Shown here one piece after another: positions 57,636 to 64,000 of a DNA stretch of 64,000 bases. The notes below the pieces were generated by a model that was given only the letters and a program-made list of their open reading frames with translations, did not search any database and was not told the DNA's origin. The position numbers and the translations under genes are program-made. Source of the stretch: Hyphodiscus hymeniophilus (taxonomy: Eukaryota > Ascomycota > Leotiomycetes > Helotiales > Hyphodiscaceae). Within the stretch, counting starts at the first letter, position 1, and each line of letters opens with the position of its first letter. Location: the NCBI GenBank assembly GCA_016508695.1, contig VNKQ01000016.1, positions 186,001-250,000 on the forward strand, written 5' to 3'.

Positions 57636-58472
57636 ATGTCTAAATCTTCACCACCAGAACCCAATCTTCGCCAATGGCCCCCGTTCTACTACATCCCCAT
57701 CTACATACTCATTGTACTGGTAACCACTCACATAGCCGCCTTTCTCCTGGCCTACGCCGTTCTGGGACCTGGCATCTTGAGACAACCAATCGAGGTCGCA
57801 ATATCGCCTCCAGCAATAATTCTATTTATCGCTATACTGATACCTTTCATCCCAATGCTTTTCCGCGCCTTTTGGCCCAGCAATACCCCAGTTTCCATCG
57901 GTCAAGAAACTGCAGAATGGCATGTTTGTATAGAATCAGCACTCCAAGCTTTTGCGCTGGAAATGAGCATGCGACTGGACACGGAACATCCTAAGAACAT
58001 CGATGCAATTGTACAAGTTTCAAAGATGGAGTTTGTGCGATATCTTGCAAATCCATATGACGGAGGCCCCCTTCGTTGGGGATTCTTTTCAAGGAGACGG
58101 CATATGCTTAAAATGATGACGGTTTTAGTGTGTGGACTATATTTTGCAAACGAGCCTTTCAGAGACACATTTGCAGACGTATTCGGGCCACTTTTCGGAT
58201 GCTTGTTGGCAGTGTTCTGTTGTCACACGTTTGGGCCACTCTTGTGGGAGATTGAATGGACGATGAAGTTGGGTGGCATTGCTAGACAAATTCGGAGAGA
58301 ATGCATAAAGAATGGCAGGGTGAAGGGATCAGAGGAGGATGTCGAGAAATTTGCATTCGCCGTAGATCCTGAAGAGATGCTCCAGTGGTGGATTCAGGAG
58401 ACGTGTAGAGCTTGTGGAGATGGGCATGACATTCTTCAGTCTGAACTTTCTCAACTGGATGGAGATTGGTGA
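57636..58472 (+). CDS. Uncharacterised multi-pass membrane protein
   Basis: Single exon, 278 residues from ATG 57636 (MSKSSPPEPNLRQWPPFYYIP). Hydrophobic segments at about 18-45 (FYYIPIYILIVLVTTHIAAFLLAY), 57-76 (PPAIILFIAILIPFIPMLF), 155-168 and 178-200 (FGPLFGCLLAVFCCHTFG). Between TM2 and TM3 is an amphipathic region (TAEWHVCIESALQAFALEMSMRL). The C-terminus is charged and contains CRACGDGHD. No domain is recognised. Full-length hydropathy pattern and a long clean frame support a real gene, probably lineage-specific. Confidence 0.68.
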   Translation: MSKSSPPEPNLRQWPPFYYIPIYILIVLVTTHIAAFLLAYAVLGPGILRQPIEVAISPPAIILFIAILIPFIPMLFRAFWPSNTPVSIGQETAEWHVCIESALQAFALEMSMRLDTEHPKNIDAIVQVSKMEFVRYLANPYDGGPLRWGFFSRRRHMLKMMTVLVCGLYFANEPFRDTFADVFGPLFGCLLAVFCCHTFGPLLWEIEWTMKLGGIARQIRRECIKNGRVKGSEEDVEKFAFAVDPEEMLQWWIQETCRACGDGHDILQSELSQLDGDW

Positions 58473-59201
58473 GGAGCCATGCAGGAAATAAGTTTTGGGT
58501 TTTCACATGTACCGGGACTGGGACATATTTGAGATGGAAGGATTGGGGTTTGCGCATCGGTAGAGGTCCCAAAGCTGGAGAGCTGCCGCAATGTTTTGGA
58601 GTATTCTGTCACTCTTTGATTGTGGAAATCGATACCAACAACTTGTCAGTTTAATCTGGTCCGAATATGGGACGATTGCAACTTCATCTGGACAGCATGA
58701 TTTAAGGAAAGGACGAGAAGCCAGTTTCTCGGAAGATCGGTGGCAATTCGGATATTTCAAGTGCTCGATTCAGAATTAAAACTTCCTCCATGCTTGAATG
58801 TGTCAGTCAGTGCCGAATATCTATCCATTCAATCATCGGAATATCCGGGCCTATCGCTAACAGACAACTAAAGGCAGAGCTTAAGCAGGAGCAGTGTGGA
58901 GATACGGTCATGCAGCAATCGCAAGCCTCCAGGCCCTCTGGCGCTTCCTTCCCAAATACATGAACCGTTGATGATACCACAATGATATTTAGGCCAAGTC
59001 TCTCTAAATATTTCCTGCTTCAGTCTTCTTTGCTGCTCTCTCAAGTGGCTCGTCAACTTTACTGTTCTAGACAATCTTTGAAACATTTTCACCAGCTTTC
59101 CATGTTGTTCTGAAGTCAAAGAATGCACTGGCCTTTTTCCACTTCAGTTCGGGCTCCATTCTCGGAACCAAAAATACCCAGAATCTTGTCCAGGTCTATC
59201 T
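58473..59201. other. Convergent 3' region
   Basis: 729 bp between the orphan membrane protein (plus) and the minus-strand gene at 59202. A minus-strand frame at 58868-59128 is unsupported. Confidence 0.45.
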
Positions 59202-60352
59202 TCAATGTGCCCATACCATGGTGACCAAAAGTCGTACATCAATAATCTCGCAATCGGTGATTTCCGACTCCAGGAAAGCAGCATTCAGACCAGGAAAGAG
59301 GCTTCTTCGATCTTCGATATAGTTCGCGGCGTCTTTGTAGTTGTGCTCATTAGGGATATGAATGCTGAGCTTTTTGACGTGGGGTAGAGTAGCACTGGTT
59401 GTAGAATCGGATGCTTTCAAGAAGTCAGGGTACTGCGTGATGATCTGTAGTATACATGTGTCGTTGAAAATGATAAGAAGGCAGTCAATCCAGATCCATG
59501 CTGCTTACAAGTTCATAAACATTCTTTGTTGGAGACTTCTTCATCTTCATCAAGCCCATCAGTTCAATAAGAGACACAGACAACGTCAGTAATCGTTTAT
59601 CCCAATCGTGCATGTGGCCAACGCAACGACGGGATGTTTCAGGGCTGAGTAGGTTAGACATGCCCTTGTGGTTAATGATATACAACTGAAGATTGTACTT
59701 GACCGGCCGTCAGATCATCGCAAATCGGGAAGGAAAATCGTCGACGTTGTTCCGAGCACAGAAGCAAGAACACCCATGACCAAGACCGATGTTTCAATCC
59801 GAGTTGTAACAAACTCTGCATAGAGCTTGGGATCAGTGGAAAGAGCAATTTCGAACTCTGGACACTCAAACTTTCTCAAACCCGCCACACGTCCGCCAGA
59901 GTAATGAAGTGACTTATCGCGTTCTGGTTCATACACTATCTGCTGTCGGTACGGGTACCTTGCGTGAAAGCATTCAAGGATGGCTTTGAAAATGTGTTTT
60001 CTATGAACCGGTTAGCCAGATTCTTAGTTGTCCAATGTTTGGCACAATTCGCATGGGAAAGGAGGGGTTGATTACCTGATCTCGGAAGCAAATTTGTAAA
60101 GAGGATGAAGACTTGACCTTGACCTTAATATCGAGTTTTACGTGTCTGACGAGAAGTCTTAATTCGGTCATCTGGAATTGAGTATCGTTATCAGCCTTTT
60201 GCAGTGGTGGCTCGCAGGAACTCTCCTACGAGTATTCGGTTGGCAACGTCCAATCTCTTGTCGTAACGTCGCTCGACGGCGTTTCACCCAGCTCTTATTT
60301 TCTTCCTGGGTGTCATGCAACCAAGCACGTTCGTCTCTTCGGTAAATTCCAT
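59202..60352 (-). pseudogene. Unknown spliced gene, possibly broken
   Basis: I do not recognise the family. Protein-like exons follow one another on the minus strand. A possible first exon is 60352-60288 (MEFTEETNVLGCM). The next is 60123-60076 (SSLHPLYKFASEI). From 60000 comes KHIFKAILECFHARYPYRQQ and VYEPERDKSLHYSGGRV, running to about 59730. A frame ending at 59509 has MSNLLSPETSRRCVGHMHDW. The last exon is 59444-59202 (ITQYPDFLKASDSTT...VTMVWAH). Introns 60001-60075 and 59445-59508 are clean. Between about 59760 and 59680 the frame changes and stops cannot be removed with any normal splice pair, so the gene may carry a frameshift. The start is tentative. Exon continuity suggests it was functional recently. 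Confidence 0.45.
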
Positions 60353-62409
60353 TGTGAGGTCTGGCTGGAAGTTGTCTTGTACAGGATGTACGAACCGCAG
60401 TAGACGCGTGGGACGACGTTGTTCAAAAGCGCAGCGTTCATAGTCTTTGGTTTTGAAACTGACGATATCACTGAAGTTTATTTCGAAAGCATGTGGTATG
60501 ACTGTCTTGTAGGAAATGTGGACACAGGTCTCAAAGGGGAAAGGCGTCTCGCTTGCTCTATCGGAATACTACTGGTAACAAGCACCACTGGCTGTCTTGG
60601 AAGTTTCTTTGGGTTTGCTTTGCGCCCCAAACAAACGGAGACTTTGCTCAGGCAGATCCCGATATTTCAGAAATGATAGGTCATCTAGATGTCAGAGCCG
60701 TCATCGAGCGTGGCCACAATCTCTTTCTATGACTTTTGACGTGCTTGAACCACGTGGACGAGCTCGCTTTTTGAGGGAGTTTGGCATTTGGCATCAAGAC
60801 CACAGTATCGCTTTGTACCCCAGTTATTCATGCCCACTATTCATTTCTCTGCTGACTTGTGCATTGCATCTAACGGCTTGTAGCAGATGCAGAGCCAGTA
60901 TGCAGGACAAAGGCAGAGTTAGATACTTTCGGTGGGCACTGGAAACTGCAGCATCTTTGACAGTCTCAAGAGCTTGACTACGGAGAAAAGCCTGCAATTA
61001 CGCTGCCAGTGGCATGAACAATGGCTCAAAGCAGAACACGAGCTTCATGTGTACCCCCGCCATGACCAAGCAACTCGAGGGGCAGCAACAGCGTCAACAA
61101 GCATAAAGAAGCAAAAACATCAAGCAAGAATGGACTTTTGAAAAATGAGAGGATTCCTGTTACCGCAACAGGTTTCAAATAGATATAAAATCTTGCTGGG
61201 AAATGGACATGCAATTCCGCACATCAACAAGTCTTCTTGTTCGGGAGTTGTTCTCAGGGAGCTTAAAAGTAGGAATAAATCGGCATCAAAATGGTCTGCT
61301 GCGACTTTGAAAGGCTATAGTACTTCATAGGTTGATAGCATTATCTCTGATGAAAATTTCAGACAGCCAGCGAGTGGAAGGATTTCGGCTTCAGCCTCCA
61401 GAGACCATGTTTACAAGCCCCATGTGTTTCAAAGTTGTCGACTTTGGGCATGGAAAACCCTGAATCTATATCGAGACTGTTAGCTGTTAGTCAATCAAAA
61501 CAAGATATCCTTGACATTCTCGCAAGGTTGAGAGCGAAGATGGGTCTTCTTGTGCGTGTAGTAGAGGTGTTGAAGACTTGGCTAGTCACTTGGACAAAAC
61601 GTTCTGCTCTTCCTAGGCTCACCTCGTATCTCTCACTGTACGTGATAGATTTGGAATCAAATGAATAGATGCAGTTTTTCCAATGTATCTCATGATCCTA
61701 TATTTGATGGAGCTTGGAGGACCTCGTGGCGGAGCCTAGCAGAGTCACGTGGGAAAATCGAAAGCTACCAAGAGTCAATAGCGGCGATGAGTAGCCTGTG
61801 CGAGGGTATACTAGATAAGGAAACACAAAATCCCTATTGCTTCTCGAGTAAATCCATGTAACACGGGTGCCATTCTAGGGTGGATTGTCTAACGATGAAT
61901 TGGTGATACCAAATGTTTGTATATAGGAAAACTAACCAATTTCATCGAATATATATGTGGCTTTGTACCGTTTAACCGCTCGTACCTGACAGCTATCGGC
62001 AACCGAGCACGCTAATAAGTCTACCCCTGTTCAGTGTTTAGAGTGTCAATACGGATCAACTCCAAAAAATAAGTACGACAAGAGGACAAAGCTTCAAGCC
62101 TGCAACCAGAACTCACTCGACCTTCTAGACCCTTGCTAGACCATCTCTTTCCTGTAAACTTCTTTATATTCTCTTTGCGCATCTTTTGCGGTGTTTTGGC
62201 GGTGCAACGTCCACCAACCTTGCACACCCGTTCGTCAGGGGCATCAAGGAACCTGTGCGCGGCCCTCCTCTTACCAAGTCGTATTTCACATTCTTCATCC
62301 GTCTCAACATTCCAGTGAAATTGAGCGGGTTCCCCATGAATCGGCATCCTCTACTATCATTCCTGCCGTCAAGCGCCTGACTGCTTCTCGACAAGCCACC
62401 TACGCGACG
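60353..62409. other. 2.1-kb region with scattered coding-like fragments, upstream of the DOCK gene
   Basis: Plus-strand frames at 60932-61141, 61435-61668 and 61661-61861 have coding-like, partly helical translations (SISRLLAVSQSKQDILDILA; WRSLAESRGKIESYQESIAA). No start, motif or splice chain links them. They may be remnants of a gene or chance. The last 300 bp are presumably the DOCK promoter. Confidence 0.35.
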
Positions 62410-64000
62410 ATGCCCTGGGAACCCCTCCCCCGAATCGCCTTTGCAGTCGCGACCTATCCATTCACCGCCTCCTTACCTGCAGATCTCCCCCTCGAACTCG
62501 GCGACGAACTCTACATCATCGAACAAGGCGGCGCGAAGGGAGAATGGTATCGCGGATATCTCGTTGCACCGCCGAGTCTACTCGCTGGATTGACCAGCAC
62601 GAAAGGCCAGACTCTCGAGGCCAGGGTATTCTCTGGCATCTTCCCTGCTAGCTGTGTGGAGGTCAGAGAGGTGCTTGGAGAGGATGACGACAGCGAAGAG
62701 GAGGCAGAGCTGGCGTCGGTCAATGGCAAGGTGAGGACGAGCGCGGAGGGCAGTCCGAGAAGTGCACCATTGAGGAAGGGCAGGGGAAGTCCTGGGAAAG
62801 GTGCCAGCAAGATCGCGAAGAGTGGGAAGGGAAGGAAGACGAGCCTTGTTAATGGCAACCAGCAAGCTCAGACGGCAATCGCAAAGCGAGATCCGAAGAC
62901 GCCCAAGCCTCCTGCGCCGGTACCAATGCTCAAGATTGGAGATGAGACTCCTACTTCTTCTTCTGAGCCTCTGGTTGACGAGATTGCTTCCTGTTTGAGG
63001 GAGTGGCAGTCTACGAACCTCCACGAACTCCTACTTTCGAGGCAATACACCTTGTTGGATAAGATGTCTGGGCTGGTACAAACGCTGGATCTTTCAAGGC
63101 GGCAGTTCTTACATAACGTTTTGACAACACACGAGATGGGACTGCTGCGGGAGAAGACGGTCTGGGATCTCGTGAGAGGAAATAAGCTCTTCAACGGAGA
63201 AGTTATTGTCCGGGATCCAGCGGAACAAGGAAGAGTCTTAACCGGGGATGATTCTGCGGTTGAGATCACGAAGCTACAGTCGATTATGAGCTTGTTGGAC
63301 GAGCGACCGCAACCGCCAGCGCACGAGAGTCTGGCACTCCATCATCTCTTGATTGATGTGAATAATTTTGTGGGAGCCTCCACAGAAACAACAACCCTCG
63401 TTTTCTATCTCGTAACCAAATCCCCCGGAGCTCCTGTAACTGCCCTCTCGGAAACTTATATTGTGGAAGTCCCGCCGAGCGGTTCCTTGACAAGTTTGGC
63501 AAGGACGCGACAAATACGAACGTTATTCTCGGACTTAACTTCCACAGATATTGGAGATGTACCCGGGGCAGACAGTGAGCTATATGTGGTTGTCAAAGTA
63601 CTCTCAACTCAGCAGATAATGGTAGGGAAGCCAGGATCACGCAGCGGTTCTCGCGAGGGTCCCGTGGCTACGAGGAACGGAGAAAAGCCACAAATTTCAA
63701 GTGGAGGTGGAAAGGCTGGACGGAAGAGTTTGATGTGGGGTCAAAGTAAACAACGAGCCGCATTACCTCGGAACGCTCCTATATCCTCGAAACTCAATTC
63801 CCTTTCGGAGGATCACGAGAGCCGGTCGGAGGATGGGGGTAGAGCTCCAAGTACTGCTGGCTCTAGAGGACCCGAGAGTAACCAACCGAGAACTGGAACC
63901 GTGAGCCGAATTGTCACCAGGACAGTGGGAATTGGCACACTGAGATTGAACTCGATCATGATGCAGGATGAGGAAGAAGAAAGTATTATTACTATATGGA
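62410..64000 (+). CDS. DOCK-family guanine nucleotide exchange factor, N-terminal part (3' end outside the window)
   Basis: Open from ATG 62410 (MPWEPLPRIAFAVATYPFT) to the window edge without a stop, 530 codons and still running. Residues about 7-105 form an SH3 domain: FAVATYPFTASLPADLPLELGDELYIIEQ, EWYRGYLV and GIFPASCVEV. A basic/polar linker follows (about 110-190). Then comes the DOCK N-terminal helical region with EIASCLREWQSTNLHELLLSRQY (about 198-220) and further conserved segments (LHHLLIDVNNFVG, ELYVVVKVLSTQQI). In DOCK proteins this part precedes the lipid-binding DHR1 and the catalytic DHR2 domain, which activates Rac/Cdc42-type GTPases in polarity and endocytosis. Those domains lie beyond the window. 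No intron in the visible part. Confidence 0.85.
   Translation, partial: MPWEPLPRIAFAVATYPFTASLPADLPLELGDELYIIEQGGAKGEWYRGYLVAPPSLLAGLTSTKGQTLEARVFSGIFPASCVEVREVLGEDDDSEEEAELASVNGKVRTSAEGSPRSAPLRKGRGSPGKGASKIAKSGKGRKTSLVNGNQQAQTAIAKRDPKTPKPPAPVPMLKIGDETPTSSSEPLVDEIASCLREWQSTNLHELLLSRQYTLLDKMSGLVQTLDLSRRQFLHNVLTTHEMGLLREKTVWDLVRGNKLFNGEVIVRDPAEQGRVLTGDDSAVEITKLQSIMSLLDERPQPPAHESLALHHLLIDVNNFVGASTETTTLVFYLVTKSPGAPVTALSETYIVEVPPSGSLTSLARTRQIRTLFSDLTSTDIGDVPGADSELYVVVKVLSTQQIMVGKPGSRSGSREGPVATRNGEKPQISSGGGKAGRKSLMWGQSKQRAALPRNAPISSKLNSLSEDHESRSEDGGRAPSTAGSRGPESNQPRTGTVSRIVTRTVGIGTLRLNSIMMQDEEEESIITIW

Noticed and set aside
1..64000. CRISPR arrays, insertion sequences, prophage or operon structures
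   Set aside because: No regularly spaced repeats, transposase or bacterial gene organisation. The DNA is eukaryotic, with spliced genes throughout.

Overview
The window looks like nuclear DNA of a filamentous ascomycete. Almost every gene I could reconstruct is split by short introns (mostly 46-76 nt, GT donors close to GTAAGT/GTATGT, CTAAC/CTGAC-type branch sites, CAG/TAG acceptors). The proteins include a Zn2Cys6 regulator, an OPT transporter, a GH47 mannosidase, a bestrophin-type channel and a GPI-type serine/alanine-rich protein. A Leotiomycetes/Helotiales origin is my impression only. Gene models were spliced by hand, and reading frame was checked across every junction quoted.

Layout. 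1-480 is the 3' end of a glycosyltransferase-like gene, followed by about 1.9 kb without a convincing gene. 2.4-7.3 kb carries V-ATPase subunit B and HMG-CoA lyase (both minus), with an enoyl-CoA hydratase-like gene divergent from the lyase. 9.4-10.7 kb encodes a RutA-like pyrimidine monooxygenase. 12.3-13.7 kb is a DUF3533/SNG1-like membrane protein. 14.6-14.9 kb holds a 48-residue, two-exon acidic micro-gene. 15.9-17.3 kb is DPH1. 18.8-24.3 kb contains a GPI-type secreted protein, a GH47 mannosidase and an acyl-CoA:6-APA acyltransferase-like protein. 25.2-26.4 kb is an AIF/FSP1-like oxidoreductase. 27.4-33.2 kb is the most notable accessory unit: a Zn2Cys6 regulator transcribed divergently from a 1001-aa hydantoinase/oxoprolinase-DUF917 fusion, across a 535-bp promoter with two inverted repeats. 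33.6-34.5 kb is an MJ1316 (DUF504)-domain protein. 36.3-38.5 kb is an HSL-type esterase. 42.1-45.2 kb is an OPT transporter with nine introns. 46.6-51.2 kb holds a bestrophin-like channel, a metallo-beta-lactamase-fold hydrolase and a second crotonase. 52.7-54.6 kb holds a BLOC-1 BLOS1-like protein and ribosomal protein eS8. 56.4-58.5 kb has two orphan membrane proteins. 59.2-60.35 kb is a minus-strand gene with a break I could not splice. From 62.4 kb a DOCK-family GEF runs off the end.

How the genes relate. Housekeeping genes (V-ATPase B, DPH1, eS8, GH47, DOCK) alternate with accessory catabolic genes. HMG-CoA lyase and the crotonase next to it share a promoter region and could both serve acyl-CoA/leucine breakdown. 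The TF/hydantoinase-DUF917 pair looks like a self-contained regulated catabolic unit for a hydantoin-like ring. RutA-like (uracil ring opening) and hydantoinase-DUF917 both attack small N-heterocycles but lie about 20 kb apart, so no joint pathway is claimed.
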